A stretch of 35,450 bases of DNA from JAZKFP01 sp040386355 (GCA_040386355.1 JAZKFP010000302.1:1-35450), one strand, 5' to 3'; positions 7,576 through 17,750 are shown, numbered from the stretch's first letter. The notes: generated from the sequence alone by a model not told the origin. A program made the numbers and translations.

Positions 7576-8903
7576 TTAATTCCACCAATAGAAAGACTCT
7601 TAACTCCAACGTAAATCTCGGATTGGAAAATGTTGGTCCTGAAACGCATCCGTTGACATGGCGTTATACGCGTGTGGGAAAAGCGGTTACCGAACTTCAA
7701 GAATACGAGAATTTAGAAGGCTATGCTGCGCTTCGAAAAATAGTACAAATGCAGCCCACCGATGTACAAGCAGAAGTTAAAGCATCGAATTTACGCGGTC
7801 GTGGCGGCGCGGGTTTTCCAACTGGAATTAAATGGTCGCTGATTCCTATGGGTCCGGATGCCGGTCAAAAATATTTGGTCTGCAACGCGGATGAAATGGA
7901 ACCGGGTACGTTTAAAGATCGGATGTTGATGGAAGAACTGCCGCATCAAATGATCGAATCCATGATCGTTAGCGCGTTCGCGATTGGCGCAACCAAAGGT
8001 TATATCTTTTTACGCGGTGAATATGTGTTAGCCGCCGAGCGATTAAACGATGCATTGCATCAAGCAAAAACTGCCGGTTATTTAGGTAAAAATATTTTAG
8101 GTTCTAGTTTTGATTTTGAATTGCATGTGCATACAGGTGCAGGTCGATATATTTGTGGTGAAGAAACCGCACTCATAAATTCGCTCGAAGGCCGTCGCGC
8201 AAATCCTCGTACAAAGCCACCATTCCCACAAATTGCTGGCGCATGGGGAAAACCGACCATCGTTAATAATGTTGAAACATTGTGCAATATTCCAGCGATT
8301 ATTGTGCGCGGTGCAGAATGGTTTAAAGGGTTATCGCAAGGCAAAAGTCCAGACGCAGGTACCAAACTATATGGCGTTTCTGGTAAAGCCAAAAATACTG
8401 GTCTATGGGAATTACCGATTGGAATAAGTTGTCGCGATTTACTTTACACCCACGCTGGTGGAATGGCCGACGGTTTGGAACTCCTGTGTTGGTTGCCAGG
8501 GGGTGCGTCTACCGATTTTTTAATGCCAGAACATCTCGATCTTGCAATGGATTACGACACGATTTCTAAAGCCGGCAGCCGTATGGGCACGGGTTTAATT
8601 ATGGTTGTCGACAATCAACAAAACATCGTTTCTGTGGTTCGGAATTTAGAACAATTTTTTGCACGCGAATCGTGCGGCTGGTGTACACCCTGCCGTGACG
8701 GATTGCCGTGGACCGTAAAAATTTTAGAGTCCATTGAAAGCGGCGAAGGTCAATCAGACGATATCGCAACCTTGCATCAACTCACTCGATTTTTAGGTCC
8801 TGGAAAAACATTTTGCGCACACGCACCAGGTGCGATGGAACCGCTGCAAAGTGCGTTGAAGTATTTTCCAAAAGAATTTGAAAAAGGTATTAAAGCCTCT
8901 TAA
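7572..8903 (+). CDS. nuoF: NADH-quinone oxidoreductase subunit F
   Basis: The NADH-binding flavoprotein (443 residues) that takes electrons from NADH onto FMN and passes them to cluster N3. The FMN/NADH loop GRGGAGFP lies at 76-83, NADEMEPGTFKDR at about 105-117, and ICGEETALINSLEGRR at about 194-209. The [4Fe-4S] N3 ligands are C368, C371 and C374 (ESCGWCTPCRDG) plus C415. It is coupled to nuoE by an ATGA overlap; 95 bp without features precede nuoG. Confidence 0.96.
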   Translation: MINSTNRKTLNSNVNLGLENVGPETHPLTWRYTRVGKAVTELQEYENLEGYAALRKIVQMQPTDVQAEVKASNLRGRGGAGFPTGIKWSLIPMGPDAGQKYLVCNADEMEPGTFKDRMLMEELPHQMIESMIVSAFAIGATKGYIFLRGEYVLAAERLNDALHQAKTAGYLGKNILGSSFDFELHVHTGAGRYICGEETALINSLEGRRANPRTKPPFPQIAGAWGKPTIVNNVETLCNIPAIIVRGAEWFKGLSQGKSPDAGTKLYGVSGKAKNTGLWELPIGISCRDLLYTHAGGMADGLELLCWLPGGASTDFLMPEHLDLAMDYDTISKAGSRMGTGLIMVVDNQQNIVSVVRNLEQFFARESCGWCTPCRDGLPWTVKILESIESGEGQSDDIATLHQLTRFLGPGKTFCAHAPGAMEPLQSALKYFPKEFEKGIKAS

Positions 8904-8998
8904 TTCATTTTTATGCTCTTAATTTAATTTTGCTAAAGCCTAATGCTTATTTTTTTATTGATTAAATGGTTTCACACAGAGAGTAAGAAAGATATTTT

Positions 8999-11716
8999 AT
9001 GGCAACAATTCATGTTGACGGTAAAAGTTTTGAGGTCAATGGCGCAGACAATTTGCTTGAAGCATGTCTGTCGCTTGGACTTGATATTCCGTATTTTTGT
9101 TGGCATCCCGCATTAGGTTCTGTTGGCGCTTGTCGACAATGTGCGGTTAAACAATACGCCGACGCCAATGACACACGTGGTCGTTTGGTAATGTCGTGTA
9201 TGACTCCAGCAACCGATAATACGTTTATCGCCATTGAAGATGTTGAAGCACAAGATTTTCGCAAAAGTGTTATTGAATGGCTGATGACAAATCATCCGCA
9301 CGACTGTCCGGTGTGCGAAGAAGGTGGACATTGTCACTTACAAGATATGACGGTTATGACCGGACACAATACACGTCGCTATCGTTTTGAAAAACGTACG
9401 CATGTGAATCAATATTTAGGTCCATTTTTAAATCATGAGATGAATCGCTGTATTGCGTGTTACCGCTGTGATCGTTATTACAAAGATTACGCTGGCGGTA
9501 CTGATTTTGGCGTTTTTGGTGCGCATGACAATGTGTATTTCGGTCGAGCAGAAGACGGCGTATTAGAAAGTGAATTCTCTGGCAATTTAACCGAAGTTTG
9601 TCCAACCGGTGTATTTACGGATCAAACCCATTCGGATCAATACACGCGTAAATGGGATATGCAATACGCGCCGAGTGTTTGCCAAAATTGCTCGGTCGGT
9701 TGCAACATCAGCCCAGGCGAACGCTACGGTGAAATTCGACGTATCGAAAATCGCTACAACGGTTCGGTTAATCATTATTTTCTCTGTGATCGTGGTCGTT
9801 TTGGATACGGTTTTGTAAATCGTGAAGACCGCCCTATTGCTCCACTGCTGCAAGGTCAAACCGAAGCCTTAACTATCGACAGTGCATTAGATTACGCTGC
9901 CGATGTATTGCAAGGCGCGAAAAAAATCATGGGAATTGGTTCGCCACGCGCATCGCTTGAAACCAATTTTGCCTTAGCAAGTTTGGTCGGCGCTGGTAAT
10001 TTTTCATCAGGCATTAATGCGGAAGAACTTGCACTGAATCGTGCAGTATACAAAGTCCTTAAAAATACCAATGTTCCGAATATCGGTTTACGCGATATTG
10101 AAAAAGCCGATGCCGTTTTTATTCTTGGAGAAGACATTACACAAACAGCGCCACGCGTTGCGCTAGCAGTGCGACAAGCGGTGAAATCCGAAGCGTTAAA
10201 ATTAGCAGTACAAAAAAAAGTTGCCGATTGGAACGCGTTGTCGGTTAAAAATATTGTGCAACACGATAAAAGCCCAGTGTTTATTGCAAGCGTTTGCGAA
10301 ACACGTTTGGATGATATCGCAACTTCTACTGTGCGTTCTGCGGTTAATAATTTAGCGCGGATTGGTTTTGCGGTTGCGCACGCGATTGATGCTGCTGCAC
10401 CTGCGGTAAATGATTTAACGGATGAAGAACAAACCTTTGTTCAAACGATTGCACAATCTTTATTAGCAGCGGACAAACCGTTGATTATTTCCGGTACCGG
10501 TTTGCAATCGATTGCATTAATTGAAGCCGCAGCAAATATCGCAACCGCTTTAAAAAATAAATCCAAAGACGTTGGAATTGCACTGACTTTACTCGAGTGT
10601 AATAGTTTAGGCGTCACGTTAATGGAAGACGGTCAAGCGGAATATCCTGCGATCGAAACTGTTTTAAATGCTGTAAGTAAAGGCGATGTCGATACGTTAA
10701 TTATTGCGGAAAATGATTTGTATCGTCGCGCGTCAAAAGCTTTGGTCGATGCTGCTTTTGCAAAAGCCAAAACTATTATTGTGTTAGATCATCAAGCTAC
10801 CGAAACTACTAAACATGCGACCTTAGTTTTACCCGCTGCAAGTTTTGCAGAAGGCGACGGTACGATTGTCAATATGGAAGGTCGTGCGCAACGTTATTTT
10901 CAAGTTTATGACGCAAATTATTACAACGCAAAAAATGAAATGCGCGAAGGCTGGCGTTGGTTGCATGCACTGCAATCCACAATTCAAAAATCCGGAATTC
11001 GTTGGACGCACATTGATGATGTAATTATTGATTTGGCTTCAAAACATCCAGCGTTAGCACGCATCAGCGAAGCTGCGCCGAATGCAAAATTTAGAATTCA
11101 CGGTTTAAAAATTGCGCGTGAGCCACGACGTTATTCAGGTCGTACCGCAATGCGGGCGAATATTTCTGTTCACGAGCCGCGTGCATCGCAAGATGCAGAT
11201 TCTGCATTAGCGTTTTCTATGGAAGGTATTACCGGAGCTGCAAACTCCTCACAACTTATTCCTTTTGCGTATTCAACGGGTTGGCATTCACCACAAGCGT
11301 GGAATAAATTTCAAGACGAAGTCGGTGGTCATTTAACCGCGGGGGATCCAGGTATTCGATTGATTGAACCTACGAATTCTGCTGCAACGTATTTTCAAAA
11401 AATTCCGTCGGCTGCCTCCGGTTTGCACAGCGTGTCCTTGTATCATTTGTACGGCAGCGATGAACAATCGTCACGCGCTCCGGTGGTTGCTGAACAGATT
11501 CCAACGTCTTACATCGCGCTTTCAACAAACGATGCACAGACATTGCATTTTGCGGACGGCGAAATTATTGCAGTACATATTGGTGATGTATGTTTTCAAG
11601 CACCGCTAAAAATTTCTGCGAATCTTGCACAAGGTGTGGTTGGAATTCCAGTATTAAACGATATTCCGTTTTTTACGAGTAATCATTCCATCCAATTACA
11701 GGGAGGCGCTGTTTAA
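8999..11716 (+). CDS. nuoG: NADH-quinone oxidoreductase subunit G
   Basis: The largest subunit (905 residues), carrying several iron-sulfur clusters in the electron wire. The N-terminal ferredoxin-like domain has the [2Fe-2S] N1b ligands C34, C45, C48 and C67. Next come a His/Cys-ligated cluster region (HPHDCPVCEEGGHCHLQD), a [4Fe-4S] set (NRCIACYRCDRYYKDY) and the extra N7 set (CQNCSVGCN with a later LCDRG). The rest is a molybdopterin-oxidoreductase-like domain that has lost its cofactor in this family. Length and motifs agree closely with the E. coli protein. A purine-rich GAGAGTAAGAAAG precedes the ATG; the stop overlaps nuoH by one base. Confidence 0.96.
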   Translation: MATIHVDGKSFEVNGADNLLEACLSLGLDIPYFCWHPALGSVGACRQCAVKQYADANDTRGRLVMSCMTPATDNTFIAIEDVEAQDFRKSVIEWLMTNHPHDCPVCEEGGHCHLQDMTVMTGHNTRRYRFEKRTHVNQYLGPFLNHEMNRCIACYRCDRYYKDYAGGTDFGVFGAHDNVYFGRAEDGVLESEFSGNLTEVCPTGVFTDQTHSDQYTRKWDMQYAPSVCQNCSVGCNISPGERYGEIRRIENRYNGSVNHYFLCDRGRFGYGFVNREDRPIAPLLQGQTEALTIDSALDYAADVLQGAKKIMGIGSPRASLETNFALASLVGAGNFSSGINAEELALNRAVYKVLKNTNVPNIGLRDIEKADAVFILGEDITQTAPRVALAVRQAVKSEALKLAVQKKVADWNALSVKNIVQHDKSPVFIASVCETRLDDIATSTVRSAVNNLARIGFAVAHAIDAAAPAVNDLTDEEQTFVQTIAQSLLAADKPLIISGTGLQSIALIEAAANIATALKNKSKDVGIALTLLECNSLGVTLMEDGQAEYPAIETVLNAVSKGDVDTLIIAENDLYRRASKALVDAAFAKAKTIIVLDHQATETTKHATLVLPAASFAEGDGTIVNMEGRAQRYFQVYDANYYNAKNEMREGWRWLHALQSTIQKSGIRWTHIDDVIIDLASKHPALARISEAAPNAKFRIHGLKIAREPRRYSGRTAMRANISVHEPRASQDADSALAFSMEGITGAANSSQLIPFAYSTGWHSPQAWNKFQDEVGGHLTAGDPGIRLIEPTNSAATYFQKIPSAASGLHSVSLYHLYGSDEQSSRAPVVAEQIPTSYIALSTNDAQTLHFADGEIIAVHIGDVCFQAPLKISANLAQGVVGIPVLNDIPFFTSNHSIQLQGGAV

Positions 11717-12714
11717 TGGAAGGATGGATCTCTCCTGAACTTGGCGCGGGTTTAGCGGCTGTCGGTAAAGCCCTCGTTATTTTATTTGGCACCGTTATTT
11801 CTGCAGCTCTTTTAACGATTGTTGAACGTCGCTTGTTAGCAGTTTGGCAAGATCGTCATGGACCAAATCGCGTCGGACCATTTGGAATTTTTCAATTGGT
11901 TGCCGACATGATCAAAATGTTTATGAAAGAAGATTGGACGCCGCCCTTCGTCGATCGATTAACTTTTTGGTTAGCGCCAGGGATTGCATTATCCGGATTG
12001 CTGATTGCGTTTGCTGTAATTCCGATTATTCCAGGTTGGGTTGTTGCCGATTTAGATATTGGTTTGTTATTTATTTTAGCAATGGCAGGTTTAGCGGTGT
12101 ACGCCGTGATGTTTGCTGGTTGGTCTTCCAATAATAAATATTCATTATTAGGTGGCGTTCGTTCCACTGCGTTAACCGTGAGCTACGAAGTATTTATGGG
12201 CCTCGCCTTAATGGGCGTTGTTGCTATTGCGGGCTCTTTTAATTTGACCGACATCGTTCATGCACAAAAAGACGGTTGGTTTATTTTTCCGCAATTTTTA
12301 GGATTTTGTACCTTTGCAATTGCCGGTGTTGCGGTTGCGCACCGCGCGCCTTTTGATTTACCGGAAGCGGAACAAGAATTAGCTGCGGGTTACCAAACGG
12401 AATATTCTGGATTAAAATGGGGCATGTTTTTTATCGGCGAATACGTCGGTATTTTATTAGTGTCAGCGTTTACTACGGTTTTATTTTTTGGTGGTTGGTT
12501 GCCGCCTTTTGATTGGGCTATTTTAACGTGGATTCCACCGTTCTTTTGGTTTGCTGGAAAAACCGCCTTTTTTATTATGATGTTTATTTTGATTCGTGCG
12601 GCATTACCACGCCCACGGTACGATCAAATTATGGATTTCGGTTGGAAAATTTGTTTGCCACTGACGTTAGTGAATTTAGTAGCAACCGCAGCAGTGATAT
12701 TGCTTCATCAATAA
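11716..12714 (+). CDS. nuoH: NADH-quinone oxidoreductase subunit H
   Basis: A membrane subunit (332 residues, about eight or nine helices) that couples the quinone site to the proton channels. Characteristic stretches are ERRLLAVWQDRHGPNRVGPFG after helix 1, FDLPEAEQELAAGYQTEYSG in the long matrix-side loop, and RAALPRPRYDQIMDFGWK near the end. The TAATG junction with nuoG indicates tight coupling. After it, 59 bp lead to nuoI. Confidence 0.96.
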   Translation: MEGWISPELGAGLAAVGKALVILFGTVISAALLTIVERRLLAVWQDRHGPNRVGPFGIFQLVADMIKMFMKEDWTPPFVDRLTFWLAPGIALSGLLIAFAVIPIIPGWVVADLDIGLLFILAMAGLAVYAVMFAGWSSNNKYSLLGGVRSTALTVSYEVFMGLALMGVVAIAGSFNLTDIVHAQKDGWFIFPQFLGFCTFAIAGVAVAHRAPFDLPEAEQELAAGYQTEYSGLKWGMFFIGEYVGILLVSAFTTVLFFGGWLPPFDWAILTWIPPFFWFAGKTAFFIMMFILIRAALPRPRYDQIMDFGWKICLPLTLVNLVATAAVILLHQ

Positions 12715-12773
12715 ATATTACTTGAGAAAAATATGAGAATAATTCGGCGCAGTTTGGCTGAGGATATTAAAAA

Positions 12774-13310
12774 ATGATGAAATTTTTGCACGGTGTTTTT
12801 ACGCAGCTGCGCAGTATTGTGATGGTGTTTTCTCACATGTGGCGCAAGCGCGACACCATTCAATATCCAGAACAAAAACCTAATATACCACCGCGTTATC
12901 GTGGTCGAATTATTTTAACGCGTGATCCAGATGGTGAAGAGCGTTGTGTTGCCTGTAATTTATGTGCGGTCGCCTGTCCGGTTGGTTGTATTTCATTGCA
13001 AAAAGCTGAAAAAGAAGACGGTCGTTGGTATCCAGAATTTTTTCGAATTAATTTTTCACGCTGTATTTTTTGTGGCATGTGCGAAGAAGCCTGCCCAACG
13101 AACGCGATTCAATTAACGCCTGATTTTGAAATGGGCGAATTTAAACGTCAAAATTTAGTATATGAAAAAGAGCATTTATTAATTTCAGGTCCGGGTAAAT
13201 ATCCTGATTATAATTTTTATCGCGTTGCAGGACTTGCGATTGCGGGTAAACCTAAAGGCGCTGCGCAAAATGAAGCGCAACCGGTAAATGTAAAAACATT
13301 ACTGCCTTAA
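12774..13310 (+). CDS. nuoI: NADH-quinone oxidoreductase subunit I
   Basis: A 178-residue ferredoxin-type subunit holding [4Fe-4S] clusters N6a and N6b, which carry electrons from NuoG to NuoB. Two CxxCxxCxxxCP motifs are seen: C58-C61-C64-C68 (CVACNLCAVACPVGC) and C97-C100-C103-C107 (CIFCGMCEEACPTN). GAGGAT precedes the ATG by about 9 bases. It is followed by 193 bp holding the second palindromic element rather than directly by nuoJ. Confidence 0.96.
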   Translation: MMKFLHGVFTQLRSIVMVFSHMWRKRDTIQYPEQKPNIPPRYRGRIILTRDPDGEERCVACNLCAVACPVGCISLQKAEKEDGRWYPEFFRINFSRCIFCGMCEEACPTNAIQLTPDFEMGEFKRQNLVYEKEHLLISGPGKYPDYNFYRVAGLAIAGKPKGAAQNEAQPVNVKTLLP

Positions 13311-13366
13311 GATTTAAAAGTTAAATTGTATAGAAAAATTATTTTGATGTTGGTTTATGCCAAAAG

Positions 13367-13471
13367 CGAAATGAATTTCCAGTAGGCGGCAAGCGATCGA
13401 GACCAGCGGAGCATACAGTTGAGTATGTGAGCATGGCGAGGAGCGAAGCCAACACCCTGGAAAACATTTCG
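13367..13471 (+). repeat. ERIC-like palindromic element, copy 2 (nuoI/nuoJ gap)
   Basis: An element of about 105 bp in the same orientation as copy 1. The outer arms 13367-13382 and 13457-13471 pair with each other (CGAAATG...TTTCCAG with its near complement) but differ in sequence from the arms of copy 1. The core blocks GGCGGCAAGCGA, GAGACCAGCGGAGCATAC, TATGTGAGCATGGC and AGCCAACA are shared. The central loop is shorter (CAGTTGAG) than in copy 1. It lies inside the nuo transcript, and the nuoJ ribosome site follows it. Confidence 0.75.
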
Positions 13472-13503
13472 ATGAAGGCATTCCGAATAAAAAAGGGAAA
13501 TGT

Positions 13504-14013
13504 GTGGGCACTGCTATAGCTTTTTACATCACATCACTAATTGCTGTAATTGCATCGATAAGAGTGGTTACGAATACCAATCCTGTGCATGCATTACTGT
13601 ATTTAGTAGTCTCATTAATTGCAGTAGCGATGATTTTTTTTGCACTCGGTGCACCATTCGCTGCTGCGTTAGAAATTATTGTGTATGCCGGCGCAATTAT
13701 GGTGTTGTTTGTGTTTGTGGTGATGATGCTGAATTTAGGTTCATCGATTGTTGCGCAAGAAAAGAAATGGTTAAAACCTAACATTTGGATTACGCCTTCG
13801 ATTTTATCGGTCGTGTTATTTATTGTTTTAGCTTTAGGCCTATCAAACAATCCACAAACCTTAATTGAACCGACCACTGTCAGCGCTAAGCAAGTGGGCG
13901 TTGCTTTATTTGGTCCTTATATTTTGGCAGTTGAACTTGCCTCTATGCTTTTATTGGCCGCACTGGTTGCCGCTTGGCATCTTGGCCGTCACGCCGATAA
14001 GGAAGTGTCATAG
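13504..14013 (+). CDS. nuoJ: NADH-quinone oxidoreductase subunit J
   Basis: A membrane subunit of 169 residues with five predicted helices, lying between NuoA/H and the antiporter-like subunits. Conserved stretches are NPVHALLYLVVSLIAVAMIFFALGAPF and EIIVYAGAIMVLFVFVVMML in helices 2 and 3. The start is a GTG with AAGGGA about 6 bases upstream. The TAG stop overlaps the GTG of nuoK by one base. Confidence 0.94.
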   Translation: MGTAIAFYITSLIAVIASIRVVTNTNPVHALLYLVVSLIAVAMIFFALGAPFAAALEIIVYAGAIMVLFVFVVMMLNLGSSIVAQEKKWLKPNIWITPSILSVVLFIVLALGLSNNPQTLIEPTTVSAKQVGVALFGPYILAVELASMLLLAALVAAWHLGRHADKEVS

Positions 14014-14324
14014 TGTTGAACGCAATTCCACTAGAACATGGGCTGGGTGTAGCCGCTTTTTTATTTATTATTGGTCTGACCGGAATTATGGTTCGACGCA
14101 ATATTTTATTTTTGTTGATGAGCATTGAAATCATGATGAATGCAACCGCATTAGCTTTTGTGGTTGGTGGTAGTCGTTGGGCTCAACCTGATGGTCAAAT
14201 CATGTTTATTTTAATTTTGACGTTGGCAGCAGCAGAAGCGGCCGTTGGTTTAGCCTTAGTTATTCAATTTTACCGTCGATATAAATCCCTTGATATTGAC
14301 ACTGCCAGCGAGATGCGCGGATGA
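14013..14324 (+). CDS. nuoK: NADH-quinone oxidoreductase subunit K
   Basis: A small membrane subunit of 103 residues (MrpC-like) with three helices. The buried acidic residues of the proton path are present in SIEIMMNATALAF and LAAAEAAVGLALV. It begins with GTG at the stop of nuoJ (TAGTG), and its own stop overlaps the nuoL start as ATGA, so nuoJ-K-L are translationally coupled. Confidence 0.94.
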   Translation: MLNAIPLEHGLGVAAFLFIIGLTGIMVRRNILFLLMSIEIMMNATALAFVVGGSRWAQPDGQIMFILILTLAAAEAAVGLALVIQFYRRYKSLDIDTASEMRG

Positions 14325-16165
14325 ATCATCTCTACCTCACGATTTTATTTCCATTGATTGGCTTTTTATTATTAAGCCTGGGCAGACAACGCTGGTCTGA
14401 AAATGCGGCTGCAATAATAGGTGTTGGCTCAATCGGTTTATCGGCATTAACTGCAGCTTTTGTTGGTTTTAATTTCTTACAACTACCTGTTGAAAGCCGA
14501 ATATTTTTACAACCACTTTGGTCGTGGGTTTCAGTTGCTGAATTTAATTCTGGGTTTGCGCTGCATTTAGATGGATTGTCATTAACGATGCTTGGTGTTA
14601 TTACCGGCGTTGGTTTTTTTATTCATCTTTTTGCATCTTGGTATATGCGCGGTGAAGACGGTTACGCCCGCTTTTTTTCCTACATGAATTTATTCGTCGC
14701 GAGTATGTTGTTACTCGTGCTGGGCGACAGCTTAGTTAGTATGTTTTTTGGCTGGGAAGGCGTTGGTTTTTGCTCGTATTTATTAATTGGTTTTTATTAT
14801 AAAAATTCTGCCAATGGCGCTGCTGCACGCAAAGCCTTTGTTGTCACACGTGTTGGCGATGCATTTATGGCGGTTGGTTTATTTATGTTGTACCAACAGG
14901 TGGGTAGCTTAAATATTTCTGACATTTTAAAAGCTGCACCTACTACTTTTGTTGTCGGTTCCACTGCAATTACTTGGATCACTTTATTGTTATTAGGTGG
15001 TGCGGTTGGTAAATCTGCACAGCTACCGCTACAAACGTGGTTAGCCGATGCAATGGCTGGTCCTACTCCGGTTTCTGCATTAATTCACGCGGCAACGATG
15101 GTTACTGCAGGCGTGTATTTAATTGCACGTACCCATCCTTTATTTGAATTAGCACCGGATATTTTATATCTCGTTGGTTGCGTTGGTGCTCTCACGCTTG
15201 TGTTAGCAGGTTTTGCAGCGCTGGTACAAACCGATATAAAACGTATTCTCGCGTATTCCACCATGAGTCAAATCGGTTATATGTTTTTAGCCTTAGGTGT
15301 TAAAGCTTACGCACCAGCTATTTTTCATTTAATGACACATGCATTTTTTAAAGCGCTGTTATTTTTATCTTCTGGCGCCATTATTCTAGCCTGTCATCAC
15401 GAGCAAAATATTTTCAAAATGGGGGGTTTACGCAAAACAATTCCATTTGTGTACGTGTGCTTTTTAGTTGGCGGCGCGGCATTAGCAGCATTACCCTTTT
15501 TAACCGCGGGTTTTTATTCTAAAGATCAAATTCTGTGGCAAGCATTTCGTACCGAAAATACTGAATTGTTTTACGCCGGATTATTTGGTGCGTTATTAAC
15601 TTCTATTTATACTTTCCGCTTAATTTTTATTACCTTTCATGGCGGACCCAAAACCAAAGCGCATGCATTGCACGGTGTGGATTATTGGTTACCGCTTGGC
15701 GTTTTATTAATTTTATCGACAGCCGTTGGTGCATTTATTACCCCGCCATTAGAAGGCGTGTTACCAATTAGTCCTGAAGGTAATGAAGCGCTAAGACATA
15801 AAGTGGAATGGGTTTCAGGTGGAATTGCAGTCGCAGGAATTGCACTTGCTGCATTGTTATTTTTAGGTGAATCCAAATTTGTTAAAAGTCTAGCGCACTC
15901 TTCTATTGGTTCTGTTATTCGCAAAGTTTGGCTTTCCGCTTGGGGATTCGATGCGCTGTATAATTTTATTTTTGTAAAACCATTTAATAAATTAACCCAC
16001 ATATTACGTCATGATCCGATTGATTGGATATTCGGCAGAGTTCCAGTTGTCATTCAAATGGGCAATCGTTTTCTGAGCGCAACGCAAACCGGTAATGTTC
16101 GTTGGTACGCTGCGACCATCACTGGTGGACTAGCAATTACTCTATTACTGCTCCTAGTTTTATAA
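14321..16165 (+). CDS. nuoL: NADH-quinone oxidoreductase subunit L
   Basis: The distal antiporter-like, proton-pumping subunit (614 residues) with the long lateral helix at its C-terminus. Typical stretches are FFGWEGVGFCSYLLIGFYY, GAVGKSAQLPLQTWLADAM followed by AGPTPVSALIHAATMV, and TDIKRILAYSTMSQIGYM. Length is normal for the family. It is coupled to nuoK by ATGA; nuoM follows after 42 bp. Confidence 0.96.
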   Translation: MNHLYLTILFPLIGFLLLSLGRQRWSENAAAIIGVGSIGLSALTAAFVGFNFLQLPVESRIFLQPLWSWVSVAEFNSGFALHLDGLSLTMLGVITGVGFFIHLFASWYMRGEDGYARFFSYMNLFVASMLLLVLGDSLVSMFFGWEGVGFCSYLLIGFYYKNSANGAAARKAFVVTRVGDAFMAVGLFMLYQQVGSLNISDILKAAPTTFVVGSTAITWITLLLLGGAVGKSAQLPLQTWLADAMAGPTPVSALIHAATMVTAGVYLIARTHPLFELAPDILYLVGCVGALTLVLAGFAALVQTDIKRILAYSTMSQIGYMFLALGVKAYAPAIFHLMTHAFFKALLFLSSGAIILACHHEQNIFKMGGLRKTIPFVYVCFLVGGAALAALPFLTAGFYSKDQILWQAFRTENTELFYAGLFGALLTSIYTFRLIFITFHGGPKTKAHALHGVDYWLPLGVLLILSTAVGAFITPPLEGVLPISPEGNEALRHKVEWVSGGIAVAGIALAALLFLGESKFVKSLAHSSIGSVIRKVWLSAWGFDALYNFIFVKPFNKLTHILRHDPIDWIFGRVPVVIQMGNRFLSATQTGNVRWYAATITGGLAITLLLLLVL

Positions 16166-16207
16166 ATAGCGCAGATTATCTGTGGCGCTCAATAAGGATT
16201 TCGCTGA

Positions 16208-17743
16208 ATGATTTTAACGTGGCTCATCCTGATCCCCTTTATCGGCGGCCTGCTTGCGTGGCAAGCTGAACGTATTGGTCCAAGTACTCCACGTTGGATT
16301 GCTTTAGGCAGCATGATTTTATTATTTGCTGTCACGGTGTATTTATGGATGATTCATGACTACAGCTTGAACGGAATTATGAGCGGTGAACCGCAGTGGG
16401 TTGAAGAAATTCAAATTGATTGGATTCCTCGTTTTGGAATTAGCTTTCATTTAGGTTTAGACGGTTTGTCACTATTGATGGTTTTGCTCACCGGTTTTTT
16501 AGGAATAATGGCGGTTGGTTGCTCATGGAGTGAAGTTCAAAAATACGTTGGGTTTTTCCACTTAAATTTATTATGGATTTTAGGTGGCGTCATTGGGGTT
16601 TTTTTAGCATTGGATTTATTTTTATTTTTCTTTTGCTGGGAAATGATGTTGGTACCGATGTATTTCCTTATTTCACTGTGGGGCCATAGCGCATCCGGTG
16701 GACGCGGTAGAATTCAAGCAGCCACGAAGTTTTTCATTTATACCCAATCTTCTGGATTATTATTGTTGCTTGCTATTGTTGGTTTAGTGCTTGCGCATTA
16801 TCAACAAACACAAATCTTCTCTTTCAACTATATGGTATTGCGCGGCACAGTTATGACGCCGCTAGTTGAAATGTTATTAATGCTCGGATTTTTTATTGCA
16901 TTTGCTGTGAAATTTCCAGTCGTGCCGTTTCATTCCTGGTTACCCGACGCGCATTCACAAGCACCAACCGCAGGTTCGGTTGACCTTGCGGGAATTTTAT
17001 TAAAAACTGCCGCGTATGGAATGCTACGTTTTGCAATTCCGCTATTTCCAAATGCATCCATTGAAATTGCACCAATTGCGATGTGGCTTGGCGTCATTGG
17101 AATTATTTACGGCGCTGTTATGGCGTGTTCACAAGACGATATTAAACGTCTTATTGCCTACACCTCTATTTCTCATATGGGATTTGTATTAATCGGAATT
17201 TATTCTTTTAATACGATTGCTTTACAAGGTGTCGTCATTCAAATGCTGGCGCATGGAATTTCAGCCGCGGGTTTATTTATTTTATCCGGTCAATTGTATG
17301 AACGCTTACATTCTCGCAATTTAAATAAAATGGGCGGTCTGTATTCTCGAATGAAAACCTTACCGCCAATTGCAATGTTTTTTGCAGCCGCATCCCTAGG
17401 CATGCCCGGGCTTGGTAATTTTGTGGGTGAATTTCTAATTTTATTGGGCAGTTATCAAGTTGCACCAACCGTAACGATTTTTGCAACATCGGGTTTGGTA
17501 TTAGCAGCAATTTACACGTTAATTATGGTGCAGCGTGCATTACACGGCCCTGCGAGTTCAGAGGAACCTTTACCAGCATTAAATCTGCGCGAATTATCCA
17601 TGATGTTTGTGCTGATGATTATTTTAATTTGGATGGGATTTTATCCACAGACACTTTTAAATACGTCGGCCAGTGCAATGAGCAATATACAGCAGATGTT
17701 AATGGCCTCGCCTGCTTTTAATTTAATACATCAAATTCCGTGA
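16208..17743 (+). CDS. nuoM: NADH-quinone oxidoreductase subunit M
   Basis: The second antiporter-like, proton-pumping subunit (511 residues, about 14 helices). Typical stretches are FFFCWEMMLVPMYFLISLWG with the key Glu, PFHSWLPDAHSQAPTAGSV, and DDIKRLIAYTSISHMGFVL. The pumping lysine lies in FAVKFPVVPFHSW. AAGGA lies about 10 bases before the ATG. nuoN follows after 7 bp. Confidence 0.96.
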   Translation: MILTWLILIPFIGGLLAWQAERIGPSTPRWIALGSMILLFAVTVYLWMIHDYSLNGIMSGEPQWVEEIQIDWIPRFGISFHLGLDGLSLLMVLLTGFLGIMAVGCSWSEVQKYVGFFHLNLLWILGGVIGVFLALDLFLFFFCWEMMLVPMYFLISLWGHSASGGRGRIQAATKFFIYTQSSGLLLLLAIVGLVLAHYQQTQIFSFNYMVLRGTVMTPLVEMLLMLGFFIAFAVKFPVVPFHSWLPDAHSQAPTAGSVDLAGILLKTAAYGMLRFAIPLFPNASIEIAPIAMWLGVIGIIYGAVMACSQDDIKRLIAYTSISHMGFVLIGIYSFNTIALQGVVIQMLAHGISAAGLFILSGQLYERLHSRNLNKMGGLYSRMKTLPPIAMFFAAASLGMPGLGNFVGEFLILLGSYQVAPTVTIFATSGLVLAAIYTLIMVQRALHGPASSEEPLPALNLRELSMMFVLMIILIWMGFYPQTLLNTSASAMSNIQQMLMASPAFNLIHQIP

Positions 17744-17750
17744 GACACTC

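Noticed and set aside
8078..8392. Minus-strand open frame of 104 codons within nuoF
   Set aside because: It is a shadow of the conserved nuoF frame.
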